Source: Candidatus Nitrohelix vancouverensis
Lineage (GTDB): Bacteria; Nitrospinota; Nitrospinia; Nitrospinales; VA-1
Direction of reading: 5' to 3'
Assembly: GCA_015698305.1 (NCBI GenBank)
Contig: CP048620.1
Coordinates: 1,576,557-1,640,556 of the forward strand
Length of the DNA stretch: 64,000 bases
This document shows positions 1 through 9,219 of the stretch, piece after piece. The notes below the pieces were generated by a model, which was given only the letters and a program-made list of their open reading frames with translations, searched no databases and was not told the origin of the DNA. The translations under genes and the position numbers were made by a program. Numbering within the stretch: the stretch's first letter is position 1; every line of letters begins with the position of its first letter.

Positions 1-2
1 TT

Positions 3-914
3 GAAGTTGAAGACCCTTACGCCGCTTCTGCCGAAGCGGAGACGTCGTCGTCTGATGACGAAGAAGACCCCTCCTCACCTGATCCCAATCTCTCACTGAT
101 CCCTTCCGTTGACGACTATCAACGAATGGTAATGGTCCCAGCGGGCGGTTTTAAAATGGGATCGACTTTCTCAGAAATCAAAGATTATCTGGCCGCTTGC
201 AGGAAGGTGGATAAAAACTGCGCCTTATGGTGGTTTGATGATGAATTGCCGAAGCACGACGTCTATCTGTATAGTTTCTGGATCGACATCTTCGAAGTGA
301 CTAATAAAGAATACCTGGAATTTGTGCTTGCCACCGACCGCCGACCCGCGCTGGACGAAACCTGCGAGACAGAGCGATGCTGGGCGGGTAATATCTGGAA
401 GGGAAAATCCTTTCCTGAGAAAGCCGCCAACCAGCCGGTGACTCAGGTCAGCTGGGAAGACGCTTATGAATATTGCGCCTGGCGAGGCAAACGTCTACCT
501 ACCGAGGCTGAATGGGAAAAAGCCGCGCGCGGTCCCGGCGGTGGCATCTACCCCTGGGGAGACAGCTCTCCCAAAGGTCGAGCCACTTATAAACGAAAAT
601 GGCGGGGCGTTTTGACGATGACCAACGTTGGCAGTTATTCGCGAGGAGTGTCGCCTTATGGCGTTCATGACATGGCGGGGAACGTTTGGGAATGGGTGAA
701 CGACTGGTACGGAAGAAATTATTATAAGAACAGCGCCAAGCGAAATCCCAAGGGTCCCAAAGAAGGATATTTCAGAGTGTCGCGCGGCGGATCGTGGGTG
801 AATTATGAGGACAGCCTGAGAAGCGCCCTGCGGCGCTGGAGCCGGGCGGATGTACGTTTCAACGACACCGGATTCCGTTGCGCCAAAGACCATGTTCGCA
901 AGGGTCCTTCATAA
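3..914 (+). CDS. FGE-sulfatase (SUMF1-like) domain protein, N-terminus outside the window
   Basis: The frame is open from the left edge, so the N-terminus is missing; the first visible residues are a Ser/Glu/Asp-rich linker. From about base 126 there is a complete formylglycine-generating-enzyme-type domain (PF03781 family): PAGGFKMGS, FWIDIFEVTNKEYLEF, GKRLPTEAEWEKAARG, YPWGD, HDMAGNVWEW, RGGSW and a closing TGFRCAKD. Genuine FGEs have two catalytic cysteines shortly after the GGS(W/Y) motif; here that stretch reads GGSWVNYEDSLRS with no cysteine. Sulfatase maturation is therefore unlikely, and a scaffold or ligand-binding role, common in this superfamily, is more plausible. The stop lies 40 bp before the next start on the same strand. 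Confidence 0.85.
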   Translation, partial: EVEDPYAASAEAETSSSDDEEDPSSPDPNLSLIPSVDDYQRMVMVPAGGFKMGSTFSEIKDYLAACRKVDKNCALWWFDDELPKHDVYLYSFWIDIFEVTNKEYLEFVLATDRRPALDETCETERCWAGNIWKGKSFPEKAANQPVTQVSWEDAYEYCAWRGKRLPTEAEWEKAARGPGGGIYPWGDSSPKGRATYKRKWRGVLTMTNVGSYSRGVSPYGVHDMAGNVWEWVNDWYGRNYYKNSAKRNPKGPKEGYFRVSRGGSWVNYEDSLRSALRRWSRADVRFNDTGFRCAKDHVRKGPS

Positions 915-954
915 CCGTGGACGACGGTATAACCAGCCCTCACAGGATTGCGCT

Positions 955-2619
955 ATGACTAAACCGAAACGCACCGATGATTTGACGGATGCAGAACGCG
1001 AAATCCTGCGCCCCTATCTTTCCGATGTGGACTCCAGCGTTTTTGTGTTGAAGAATCTCAACCCTGAAGTGATCGGGGCGGCTCTGGCGCGATACAGCCG
1101 GGCGCCGACAGGGTTCAAGGAAACGGTGGCGCGCGAATTCCTCAACGCAGACGGCACGCCCAATGAGGTCAAAGGCACCCAACTGATCGACCGGGTGGTT
1201 AATAAATTTGGCGACGAGTCGGTTTCCGAACTGGCGGTCGCTCCCCTGTGCATCGAAGACGTATCCAATCTCGCCACAAAAATCATTGAAGATTGCCGCA
1301 TTGGCGGCTCCCCTATTGAAGAATCCACGCGCTATGTGTTGTACGACCAGGTTCGCGACGGTCGCTGGCGCTATGTCGTCCCGCCGGGGATCGCGGATTC
1401 TGGACTGGAGGGGAAATACGTCCAGACCATGGATTTTATATTTGAAAGCTACGCCAGTCTGGTGGACCCGGTTCAGGATTTGTTCCGCAAGAAACTTCCC
1501 GAAAATAAATTCCAGATCGATGTGGACCGCAATGGAAAGCATGAAAAAGTAGCGGGAGACGCTCTGGAAAACGACGCGGAGCGCAAAGCCTTTCGACTGG
1601 CTTACGGTTTCACCATACGCAGCGCCGCATGCGATGTGGTGCGATGCATTCTTCCCGCAAGCGCCAAGGCCAATCTGGGCGTGGTGGGCAACGGTCGCTA
1701 TTTCACGGGACTCATCAGCAAGCTGATGACGCATGAATTGAAAGAGGCTCGGGTTCTGGCGGAAAAAATCCAGGAAGCGCTGCAGACCTATATCCCCACG
1801 TTCATCAAGAGAGCGCGAGTCAACGATTACGCCATGCAGAATGAACGCGCCATGCGCGCTCTGTGTCATGAGTTGTTTGATGCGGTTCCCATCGAAACGA
1901 ATCGGGAAGTGGATTTGCTCGAAAATGAAACGGTCGATTTCAAAACAAACCTCATCGCGTCCATGTTGTTTCCTTATCTATCTCATTCGACGCGGCAGAT
2001 TCGCGAAGTGGTGAAGAAACTCCCGGATGCGCGCCGCGATCAGATTTTTACCGCCTATGTGGGCGACCGGCAAAGCAAGCGCGACCGTCCCGGGAGGGCG
2101 TTGGAATACGGTTATCCCGTGAATTTTGACATCGTCGCCGGTTTTGCCGAATACCGCGACCTGCAACGGCATCGCATGCTGACCCAGCAGAGGCAGGACC
2201 TTGGGATCGCACTGGGTTATTCCATTCCTGAAGAAATTCGCGAAGTGGGCGGGGAACCCGTCGTGCGCGAGTGTTTCGAGAGAGCGGAATCCCTGTATCG
2301 GGATTTTGTCCGGGCGGGGATGGAACGCGAGGCGCAGTATGCCGCTCTGTTCAATCACTACATCCGATGGAATATGGGAATGAACCTGCGAGAGTTTGAA
2401 CACCTGACCGAATTACGATCGCAAAAAGCCGGACACCCCAAATACCGCCGCACCGTACAACTGATGGCGCGTTTGTATTTGAAAGAGCATCCTGAAATGG
2501 AAGCGATCCTGAAATTTGTCGATTACAACGATTATGACGGCGGCGTGACCCGCGCCGAGCAAGAAGCCCGCACGGCTTTCAAAAGTCTTGCCTCCGGGGT
2601 ATTTGACGATATGGATTGA
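955..2619 (+). CDS. ThyX-like double-domain protein (FAD-dependent thymidylate synthase family)
   Basis: A protein of 554 residues, about twice the length of a normal ThyX. The start at 955 is preceded by AGGA with 7-base spacing; an ATG at 850 in the same frame would overlap the previous gene by 65 bp and is less likely. Both halves look like diverged ThyX modules. The first half keeps IEESTRYV, like the end of the RHRx7S motif, but has EDCR where RHR is expected, and GDESVSELA where GHxSxxEH is usual. It also carries KANLGVVGNGRYF. The second half has DLQRHRMLTQQRQDLG, keeping RHR but ending in Asp rather than Ser, and HLTELRSQKAGHPKYR near the end. Folate-dependent dTMP synthesis with FAD is the family activity; whether this divergent form has it is open. 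Confidence 0.75.
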   Translation: MTKPKRTDDLTDAEREILRPYLSDVDSSVFVLKNLNPEVIGAALARYSRAPTGFKETVAREFLNADGTPNEVKGTQLIDRVVNKFGDESVSELAVAPLCIEDVSNLATKIIEDCRIGGSPIEESTRYVLYDQVRDGRWRYVVPPGIADSGLEGKYVQTMDFIFESYASLVDPVQDLFRKKLPENKFQIDVDRNGKHEKVAGDALENDAERKAFRLAYGFTIRSAACDVVRCILPASAKANLGVVGNGRYFTGLISKLMTHELKEARVLAEKIQEALQTYIPTFIKRARVNDYAMQNERAMRALCHELFDAVPIETNREVDLLENETVDFKTNLIASMLFPYLSHSTRQIREVVKKLPDARRDQIFTAYVGDRQSKRDRPGRALEYGYPVNFDIVAGFAEYRDLQRHRMLTQQRQDLGIALGYSIPEEIREVGGEPVVRECFERAESLYRDFVRAGMEREAQYAALFNHYIRWNMGMNLREFEHLTELRSQKAGHPKYRRTVQLMARLYLKEHPEMEAILKFVDYNDYDGGVTRAEQEARTAFKSLASGVFDDMD

Positions 2620-2636
2620 GCGTCCATTGTTAATCG

Positions 2637-3032
2637 TCATTTCGGCGCTTGATTCAACGCCTCTGGGTGAATTTTCCAGGTGTGTATTCCCAGATGATAG
2701 CGCTGAATGATGTTATTGAGCCGGATCCAGTATTTCCCATCCTCTTCCGTTTCCAGTATCAGAACAATACCCGCTTCCTTTCCAGTGGCCATTGAATAGT
2801 GCAAGGCCTGGCCAATCGCTTCGGCCCATTTCGAGCCGAAATCGAATTCGATCGCGTGCTGGGTTGTGAGGCAGTCGACGCGGGTGCGGTCGATCAGGCG
2901 GACCTCTGTTTGACCCTGGGCTTGCTGGCACCAATAAGCCTGATAGGCCTTTTCAGGAAAGAGACGGGACGCGGAGACCTCTCCTTTGAAAACAAAGAAA
3001 ATAATAAAAATTGTCAAAAATACGCTTTGCAT
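2637..3032 (-). CDS. Secreted or exported protein with PD-(D/E)XK nuclease-like core
   Basis: About 131 residues from the ATG at 3032, which opens directly into a hydrophobic signal-like segment (MQSVFLTIFIIFFVFKG); an ATG at 3089 would place 19 polar residues before it. The core reads RLIDRTRVDCLTTQHAIEFD, then KWAEAIGQALHYSMATGK and GIVLILE. A D...ExD...KW...QALHY arrangement resembles restriction-endonuclease-fold proteins of unknown function found in bacteria and phages. Nuclease activity is inference from this pattern only. It converges on the ThyX-like gene, with 17 bp between the two stops and no obvious terminator. Confidence 0.6.
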   Translation of the reverse strand: MQSVFLTIFIIFFVFKGEVSASRLFPEKAYQAYWCQQAQGQTEVRLIDRTRVDCLTTQHAIEFDFGSKWAEAIGQALHYSMATGKEAGIVLILETEEDGKYWIRLNNIIQRYHLGIHTWKIHPEALNQAPK

Positions 3033-3350
3033 TGAGGAGCCTTCAGGCGAAGTTTGAGGAACAAGACGTTCGTTCTTTAAAAATCCCAATTCGGAACTAA
3101 GGATTGTGGTGAGCGGAGATGTCGCCGGTACACAGTCCTCTTGATTAATTATACGGTATTTTAAATTCCTTATTGGGAAATAAAGCGATTTGCTTCATAT
3201 ATAATGAAAAAAATTCTATGTCCACTGGAGTGGAGGGACGGGATTTTTCACGTTAACCGGCGGGGTTTTATTTGATTCAACGGCACAGCGTTTTTGAGAG
3301 TAAATCCAGCGCTGGTTTTGAAATTAGAGTCAGAAAAAGGGAGATTTTAG

Positions 3351-3378
3351 TTGAACTTCGTTGGGATTTAGTTATTAT
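3351..3378 (+). promoter_or_regulatory. Candidate sigma-70 promoter of pntAB
   Basis: TTGAAC (3351-3356), 16-base spacer, TATTAT (3373-3378), placed 45 bp before the pntA start. It lies at the end of an otherwise gene-free, AT-rich stretch (3033-3423) in which I see nothing else definite. The start codon at 3424 follows an AAGGG ribosome-binding site. Predicted by eye only. Confidence 0.45.
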
Positions 3379-3423
3379 CACCCTTTATATTTTCATACTT
3401 AACTAACAGTCAAGGGCGCAAAA

Positions 3424-4980
3424 ATGAAGATTGGTGTTCCCAAAGAGGTTCATGCTGGCGAAAGGCGGGTGGCCACTACCCCTGAGGTTGTCAGTCAACT
3501 CAAAAAGCTAGGTTTTGAAGTTTCGGTGCAGGCAGGCGCCGGAGCGCTGGCTCATTTTGCGGATGCCGCATATGTAGAAGCCGGTGCGACGGTTGTGGAA
3601 AGCGCCAAAACATTGTGGCAAGAGAGCGACATAATATTGAAAGTTCGCGCGCCGGAAATGAATCCGGACTTGAAGACCGACGAAGTCGATCTTCTACACG
3701 AAAATCAGATACTCATCACCTTTCTCTGGCCGGCTCAGAATCCTGAGTTGTTAAAACGCCTGGCGGAGAAACAAGTAACCGCGCTGGCGATGGACAGCGT
3801 GCCTCGTATTTCGCGAGCGCAGAAGATGGACGCGCTCAGTTCAATGGCGAATATTGCGGGTTATCGCGCAGTGGTGGAAGCGGCTCAGCATTTCGGTCGT
3901 TTTTTCACCGGTCAAATCACCGCCGCAGGAAAGATTCCTCCTGCAAAGGTCATGGTGATCGGCGCGGGCGTGGCGGGTCTTTCGGCGATTGGCGCGGCGA
4001 AAAGCATGGGCGCGATCGTGAGAGCGTTCGACACGCGACCGGAAGTGAAAGAACAGGTCGAGAGTATGGATGCGGAGTTTCTGGAACTCGATTTTGAAGA
4101 AGAAGGTTCGGGATCGGGCGGTTACGCGAAGGTCATGAGCGAAGAGTTCATTAAAGCTGAAATGGAATTGTTCGCCGAGCAGGCCAAGGAAGTGGATATC
4201 ATTATCACCACGGCTTTGATTCCCGGAAAACCCGCTCCAGAGCTGATTACGGAAGCGATGGTCTCCTCCATGAAAGACGGTAGCGTTATTGTCGATCTGG
4301 CGGCAGAGCAGGGCGGTAACTGTAAATTGTCAAAAGCAGGCGAAGTGGTGAGCGCGCACGGCGTGTCCATCATCGGCTACACCGATTTGCCAAGCCGTTT
4401 GTCGGCGCAGTCGAGTCAGTTGTATGGCACCAATCTGCGCCATCTGCTGACAGACATGTGTCCTGAAAAGGACGGCAATTTAAAAGTCGATATGGAAGAT
4501 GAAGTGGTGCGCGGCGCGACGGTGGTCAAGGATGGCGAGATCACATGGCCGCCTCCGGCTCCCAAACTTTCAGCCGCTCCGGCCAAACCGGCGGAAGCGT
4601 CCAAGCCCGCTCCAAAACCCGAAGCCAAAGAACAGCCCGCTTGGATGGGGCCGCTGATAACCTTCGGCGTCGGCGGACTCGCTCTGTTTGGATTAGGTTC
4701 GGTCGCTCCCGCTTCATTCATGGCTCATTTTACGGTATTCGTGCTGGCCTGTTTTGTCGGCTACATGGTCATCTGGAACGTTTCGGCGGCTTTGCACACT
4801 CCGCTCATGAGCGTGACCAACGCGATCAGCAGTATCATTATTATTGGCGCCATCTTACAGATCAGCTCGGGAGAACCGATCATCGTTCTTCTTGCAGGAC
4901 TGGCTGTTCTGATTACGGCTATCAACATAGCAGGCGGTTTCGCGGTGACGCGCCGAATGCTGGAAATGTTTCGCAAATAG
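3424..4980 (+). CDS. pntA: NAD(P)(+) transhydrogenase, alpha subunit
   Basis: A 518-residue subunit of the proton-translocating transhydrogenase, which transfers hydride between NADH and NADP+ at the cost of proton-motive force. The N-terminus [17 protein letters not shown] is the NAD-binding domain I signature, [19 protein letters not shown] (128-146) the alanine-dehydrogenase-family motif, and [11 protein letters not shown] (180-190) with D203 the NAD Rossmann loop. After an Ala/Pro/Lys linker (about 375-405) there are four hydrophobic helices to the C-terminus. This is the fused alpha form (as in E. coli, about 510 residues) and not the split PntAA/PntAB form. The stop is 13 bp before pntB. 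Confidence 0.97.
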   Translation: MKIGVPKEVHAGERRVATTPEVVSQLKKLGFEVSVQAGAGALAHFADAAYVEAGATVVESAKTLWQESDIILKVRAPEMNPDLKTDEVDLLHENQILITFLWPAQNPELLKRLAEKQVTALAMDSVPRISRAQKMDALSSMANIAGYRAVVEAAQHFGRFFTGQITAAGKIPPAKVMVIGAGVAGLSAIGAAKSMGAIVRAFDTRPEVKEQVESMDAEFLELDFEEEGSGSGGYAKVMSEEFIKAEMELFAEQAKEVDIIITTALIPGKPAPELITEAMVSSMKDGSVIVDLAAEQGGNCKLSKAGEVVSAHGVSIIGYTDLPSRLSAQSSQLYGTNLRHLLTDMCPEKDGNLKVDMEDEVVRGATVVKDGEITWPPPAPKLSAAPAKPAEASKPAPKPEAKEQPAWMGPLITFGVGGLALFGLGSVAPASFMAHFTVFVLACFVGYMVIWNVSAALHTPLMSVTNAISSIIIIGAILQISSGEPIIVLLAGLAVLITAINIAGGFAVTRRMLEMFRK

Positions 4981-4993
4981 GAGGCGATAAAAG

Positions 4994-6382
4994 ATGAGTG
5001 AAGGTATCGTAACCGCCTCTTATGTTGGGGCGACAATTCTTTTTATTCTGGCGCTGGGCGGACTGAGCAATCAGGAAACCGCGCGACGCGGTAATCTGTA
5101 CGGCATGATCGGCATGACGCTGGCTCTGGTTGCGACCATTTCAAGCGTCACCGACCATATGGTATTGCTTATCCTCGGTCTGTTGGTTGGCGGTTCGGTC
5201 GGTATTGTGCTGGCGAAGCGCGTTCAAATGACGGAAATGCCGGAGCTGGTGGCCATTCTGCACAGTCTGGTAGGTCTGGCGGCGGTGCTGGTTGGATATG
5301 CAAATTTCATGGATTCAACGATTCATTTTGAGGGCGTTGAAAAATCAATTCATGACATTGAAACCTATCTGGGTATTCTTATCGGAGCGATCACGTTTTC
5401 CGGTTCCATCATTGCATTTGGTAAATTGAGCGGGAAAATCGGCGGCAATCCCATGTTACTGCCCGGACGCCACTGGATGAACCTGGGTTTGTTGATCCTG
5501 ACCATCTGGTTGTGCGACGCATTTGTCGATCAATCGGCGCAGGGCGCTGGCACATTTCCTTTGATCATCATGACCTTGATCGCGCTGGCGTTTGGCGTTC
5601 ATATGGTCATGGCCATTGGCGGCGCAGACATGCCGGTGGTGGTTTCGATGCTCAACAGTTATTCCGGCTGGGCCGCATCGGCGACGGGCTTCATGCTCAG
5701 CAATGACTTGTTGATCGTGACCGGCGCGCTGGTAGGAAGTAGCGGCGCGATTCTGAGCTACATCATGTGTCGCGCGATGAACCGCAAGTTTTTGTCGGTT
5801 ATCGCTGGCGGATTTGGGACTACAGCGAGCGGCAGTCCTGCCGCGGCTGGAGAACAGGGTGAAGTGGTTGCGATCGATGCGGTTGAGGCGGCGACTCTTC
5901 TCAAGGAAGCCAAAGAAGTGATGATCATTCCGGGCTATGGAATGGCGGTGGCTCAAGCTCAGCACATTGTCTGCGAGATCACCAAAACCCTGCGTAGCAA
6001 GAAGGTCAACGTGCGCTTCGGAATTCATCCCGTTGCCGGACGTATGCCGGGCCACATGAACGTACTGCTGGCCGAAGCGAAGGTGCCTTACGACATCGTT
6101 TATGAAATGGATGAGATCAACGATGACTTCCCGAAAATCGACGTTTCGGTTGTTATCGGCGCGAACGACATCGTGAATCCTTCCGCTCAGGACGAACCCA
6201 ACAGCCCGATTGCCGGTATGCCGGTCATGGAGTGTTGGAAAGGCGAAACGACCATCGTGCTGAAACGCGGTATGGCGACCGGTTATGCGGGCGTGGACAA
6301 TCCTTTGTTCTTCAAGGAGAATACCCGCATGTTGTTTGGCGACGCCAAAAAGAGCCTGGACGAGGTCTTCAAAAATCTCTAA
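4994..6382 (+). CDS. pntB: NAD(P)(+) transhydrogenase, beta subunit
   Basis: 462 residues, the usual PntB length. The first ~260 residues are hydrophobic helices forming the proton channel half (for example [15 protein letters not shown] and [17 protein letters not shown]). A hydrophilic linker leads to the NADP(H)-binding domain III, with [14 protein letters not shown] (around 313), [18 protein letters not shown] and [23 protein letters not shown], whose order matches the family throughout. AGGAGG sits just before the start, overlapping the pntA stop region, so the two genes are one operon that ends at a strong terminator. Confidence 0.97.
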   Translation: MSEGIVTASYVGATILFILALGGLSNQETARRGNLYGMIGMTLALVATISSVTDHMVLLILGLLVGGSVGIVLAKRVQMTEMPELVAILHSLVGLAAVLVGYANFMDSTIHFEGVEKSIHDIETYLGILIGAITFSGSIIAFGKLSGKIGGNPMLLPGRHWMNLGLLILTIWLCDAFVDQSAQGAGTFPLIIMTLIALAFGVHMVMAIGGADMPVVVSMLNSYSGWAASATGFMLSNDLLIVTGALVGSSGAILSYIMCRAMNRKFLSVIAGGFGTTASGSPAAAGEQGEVVAIDAVEAATLLKEAKEVMIIPGYGMAVAQAQHIVCEITKTLRSKKVNVRFGIHPVAGRMPGHMNVLLAEAKVPYDIVYEMDEINDDFPKIDVSVVIGANDIVNPSAQDEPNSPIAGMPVMECWKGETTIVLKRGMATGYAGVDNPLFFKENTRMLFGDAKKSLDEVFKNL

Positions 6383-6459
6383 GGCTTTGCGTTGAAGACG
6401 CGATGCGTCTGATTACAAGTTCAAAACCTGTCGATTTGTGATGGGTTGAAAATAGGAAA

Positions 6460-6498
6460 GGGCCTGTTTCCTCAATAGAGGAGACAGGCTCTTTTTTT
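6460..6498. terminator. Rho-independent terminator after pntB
   Basis: GGGCCTGTTTCCTC (6460-6473), AATA loop, GAGGAGACAGGCTC (6478-6491), then seven T. The 14-bp stem carries G-T mismatch positions only. It sits between convergent genes and serves pntAB on the plus strand. Confidence 0.9.
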
Positions 6499-6501
6499 AT
6501 T

Positions 6502-7356
6502 TCAGTGAAGCGGAATGGTGAAGGCGCCGTTGCCGTTGAACGATGGAACCAGAACCTGATTATTCCGAAAATCATAAGAAATGTCAGCGGGAGTCACCAG
6601 ATTTTCCCTGAGGATTTCCATGTTTGAAAAATCACTTATCAGGTAAATTTTCCCAGTGGAGAAACTGGACACGATCAAGCGTCCCGAACGATCAAAATCC
6701 ATCCCGTCGGGTCGTTTCATCTTTCCCGGAACAGCGGGCCGAATGCTTCCGTCATTGGCGACGCTCAATATTTCTCCACTCCCATAGGCGGCGGCGAGCA
6801 GACGCTTGCGAGCCGCATCGTAGACCAGGCCATTCGGATTCCTCAACCGGGAACCCTTCGCCAGAATGGACGCGGCGTAACTCTGACCGCGGCTCAGTTT
6901 GAAAATGATGTTGGCGTGCGTGTCTGAAATATAGAGGTTGCCCTCGGGGTCGGCGGCAATGTCGTTAAGAAAACGCGCTCCCATGATAGAAAGCCCGATA
7001 GAGCCGAGAAATTTTCCAGAAGCCTTGTCGAAAAAACAAACCCGGTCGATGTCCGTCACATAAAGTCGCTCGCCGACGATGGCGAGACCTTTCGGGGCAT
7101 GCAGTGTCGTCCCCAGCCTGCCAGACTGGATGAAATTCAAGTTTTCAATCGAACCGTCGGGAAAGAGTTTTGTGATGAATCCGTTGTTGTTTTTTTGTCG
7201 CGCTCCGCCGTTGACGTTGGAAATATAATAGGAACCGGTGGCGGGGTCGATGATAAAACTTTCAGGTTTTTTTAATCCGCTGACGTTAAACGCAGACGCA
7301 GAGGGAGGCGCCGTGAGGAAGGTCAGGATCGTGATGAAAAGCGCATATCGTTTCAT
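6502..7356 (-). CDS. Periplasmic SMP-30/NHL-type beta-propeller protein
   Basis: 284 residues with a clear signal peptide (MKRYALFITILTFLTAPPSASA, cleavage after ASA). The mature part repeats propeller-blade patterns: GLKKPESFIIDPATGSYYIS, APKGLAIVGERLYVTDID, LNDIAADPEGNLYISDT, NPNGLVYDAARKRLLAA, RPDGMDFDRSGRLIVSS and TPADISYDFRNNQVLVPSF. This is the SMP-30/gluconolactonase/NHL style, each blade marked by a (P/N)xG(L/M) turn. A binding or lactonase-like function is possible; no substrate can be read from the sequence. It converges on pntB and its own 3' end abuts the pntB terminator. Confidence 0.8.
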   Translation of the reverse strand: MKRYALFITILTFLTAPPSASAFNVSGLKKPESFIIDPATGSYYISNVNGGARQKNNNGFITKLFPDGSIENLNFIQSGRLGTTLHAPKGLAIVGERLYVTDIDRVCFFDKASGKFLGSIGLSIMGARFLNDIAADPEGNLYISDTHANIIFKLSRGQSYAASILAKGSRLRNPNGLVYDAARKRLLAAAYGSGEILSVANDGSIRPAVPGKMKRPDGMDFDRSGRLIVSSFSTGKIYLISDFSNMEILRENLVTPADISYDFRNNQVLVPSFNGNGAFTIPLH

Positions 7357-7446
7357 GATTCACCGGAAAAATGCCAGGGGAAACCGGGATGTGCTAAAGT
7401 GATTTTTCCTGAGGCGAAGGCCCTGTACTCTAAAGAAGGCTATCAA

Positions 7447-7764
7447 ATGAAGGTTTCGAATAAAAGGCAAAATATTTTCAGCGGAATAGCGCTGATGGGA
7501 GCGACCGGTTTGCTGATAGGCCTGACCGTAGACAGCGTTGTTCTCATGGTCGTCGCCTGCTCTTTGGGATGCGTCGTCGGCGGCTTTGTCGGCTGGCTCG
7601 GCGGGACTCGCTTTATGTTGATTATCTGCGTCGGCGGTTTGTTGGGAACGGCGGTCGGTTACTCCACAGGGGATCGCGATATTCTGATCGTTTCAGCGGG
7701 GAGCGGCGCGGCGATCTTCGGTTTCATCGGAGCGCAGTTGGAACTGTTTTTAGGAAAACCTTGA
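7447..7764 (+). CDS. Small glycine-rich membrane protein
   Basis: 105 residues from the ATG at 7447, which follows AAGAAGG with suitable spacing; an upstream ATG at 7399 lacks one. Four short hydrophobic segments rich in Gly/Ala (GIALMGATGLLIGLTV, VVLMVVACSLGCVVGGFVGW, FMLIICVGGLLGTAVGY, ILIVSAGSGAAIFGFIGA) suggest a compact inner-membrane protein. I do not recognise the family. It is followed by a terminator and is divergent from the propeller gene. Confidence 0.6.
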   Translation: MKVSNKRQNIFSGIALMGATGLLIGLTVDSVVLMVVACSLGCVVGGFVGWLGGTRFMLIICVGGLLGTAVGYSTGDRDILIVSAGSGAAIFGFIGAQLELFLGKP

Positions 7765-7805
7765 GTTACAACGAAGTTAGAAATCGCACTGGAATTGAAA
7801 ATAAA

Positions 7806-7850
7806 AAGCCTTGAGAACGGACAACCGCTCCCAAGGCTTCTTTATTTTTT
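7806..7850. terminator. Bidirectional rho-independent terminator
   Basis: AAGCCTTG (7806-7813) pairs with CAAGGCTT (7832-7839), with extra pairing inside. T-rich runs follow on the plus strand (TTTATTTTTT) and on the minus strand (TTTTTATTTTC). It serves the membrane protein on the left and the small lipoprotein-like gene on the right. Confidence 0.8.
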
Positions 7851-7870
7851 AGGGAAAATTCCAGGGGGTT

Positions 7871-8029
7871 CTACTGAGGCCCGGTTTCCTTAACGCCAAT
7901 TCGTTTGTAGTCTTCATCGGTCAGCATTTTAACAGTACCCGAGTCCGAAGAACTTCCCTGATGGTTGGCGGCGCAAGCCCAACAAAATGCCAGAGATACG
8001 ATTAACAGCGCTTGTGCGAAAAGTTTCAT
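7871..8029 (-). CDS. Small lipoprotein-like peptide (52 aa)
   Basis: A short reading frame: MKLFAQALLIVSLAFCWACA, then a Ser/Asp-rich spacer and TVKMLTDEDYKRIGVKETG, ending at TAG 7871-7873. A near-perfect GGAGGAGA ribosome-binding site precedes the ATG. The N-terminus looks like a signal peptide ending at a cysteine (Cys16 or Cys19), so a lipoprotein is likely although the lipobox is not canonical. The tail LTDEDYKRIG resembles short helical segments of small exported proteins. No function assigned. Confidence 0.6.
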   Translation of the reverse strand: MKLFAQALLIVSLAFCWACAANHQGSSSDSGTVKMLTDEDYKRIGVKETGPQ

Positions 8030-8193
8030 TCTCTCCTCCAAAAGTTGAAATTTCCATTACTATAAAATAGTTTGGCTTAAAATTGAACGAAAAAATGGCC
8101 TCCCGCAAACTGAAATGATGCAAGGGTGAAAGGGTGGAGAAAGCGGCTTTTTAAATTTAAAGAAATGCCTGCGGGGCGCGCCAATGGTTGACT

Positions 8194-9048
8194 TCAGATG
8201 GAGGGCGGAGTTTCTACAATTTCTTTGGCGATGGTGAATTGGATGGAGTTGAACGCCCGGTCGATGGTTTCCTGAACGTAGTCGATGGGGATCACTACCG
8301 CCAGCCCTGAATTTTCTTCAAATACAATGCGGGGTTGTCCGGTTTGCTGGCTCAGAGCGGTTTCGGTGTAGGTCAGGTAACTGGCGATGATGCCAATCAA
8401 GCCCGGTTTCGATACGGCGGGCGCGCCGATGCTGATGATTTCCGGCTTGTAGATCACCGGGCCGCCGCTATTGCCGGGGAAGACCATGGCGTCGATCAGA
8501 AAGTCGGCGCTGTGACGATTGATCGCATCCTGAACCCGGGCGATGATGCCGGATCGCGCGATGACGTAATGACGTTCCGGGGCGGCGATGCCCATGGGAA
8601 AACCGAGAACGTAGACGAAGTCTCCTTCGGAAATCTGCTTTTGAGCCATTTCCTTCAGCGGCGTGAAATGGTAGTCGGATTTGAAAAAATCATACTGGAT
8701 TTCATGAGCGGATAAAAAATTCGCGTCGATTCCGATTGCGGCGAGATCGATATCCGGGTTCTTGTGACCGGTCCACAAAGACGCGCCTGTTTTGTTGTAT
8801 AATGGAATGATATAGTTGCGCGAAGGCTCAGGCCCTGAAGGATTGAAGCGAACCACAAGGTCGGTTCTGTCCTGCAAAACATGGCGGTTGGTCACAATAA
8901 AGAGATGATATTCTTGCTGATCGCTTGATATGGAATGATGCAGGCGCCCCACGAGGGTTCCGGTGCCGGTCCATGTGATATCATCCGCGGCTTCCCGATT
9001 ACCGAGAGTGACGACGCAATTGAAATAGGATGGAGGTATCAATGCCAT
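8194..9048 (-). CDS. Trypsin-like (S1/DegP-type) serine protease domain protein
   Basis: 284 residues. The full catalytic triad is visible: His56 in IVTNRHVL, Asp101 (or Asp99) in NPDIDLAAI, and Ser194 in FPGNSGGPV. The substrate-pocket region continues with GIIASYLTY and SGLAVVIPIDYVQETI, which ends the fold. There is no PDZ domain and no signal peptide (it begins MALIPPSYFN), so unlike DegP it appears to act in the cytoplasm or be exported another way. It is divergent from the pst operon. Confidence 0.85.
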   Translation of the reverse strand: MALIPPSYFNCVVTLGNREAADDITWTGTGTLVGRLHHSISSDQQEYHLFIVTNRHVLQDRTDLVVRFNPSGPEPSRNYIIPLYNKTGASLWTGHKNPDIDLAAIGIDANFLSAHEIQYDFFKSDYHFTPLKEMAQKQISEGDFVYVLGFPMGIAAPERHYVIARSGIIARVQDAINRHSADFLIDAMVFPGNSGGPVIYKPEIISIGAPAVSKPGLIGIIASYLTYTETALSQQTGQPRIVFEENSGLAVVIPIDYVQETIDRAFNSIQFTIAKEIVETPPSI

Positions 9049-9219
9049 ACCTGTTTTTCGGAATAATTTGAAGAAAAGTTAAGCCTGCCGATGCATTTGA
9101 ACTGGTTTTTTTGAATTCAGACGCGGTTTTCGCTCAATGCCATGATAGTTTTGGGCCTTTGTAGCGACACATTGAAGATGGCGGTATGGATTTTTTCAAA
9201 GACTCAGGGAGCTGAACAT

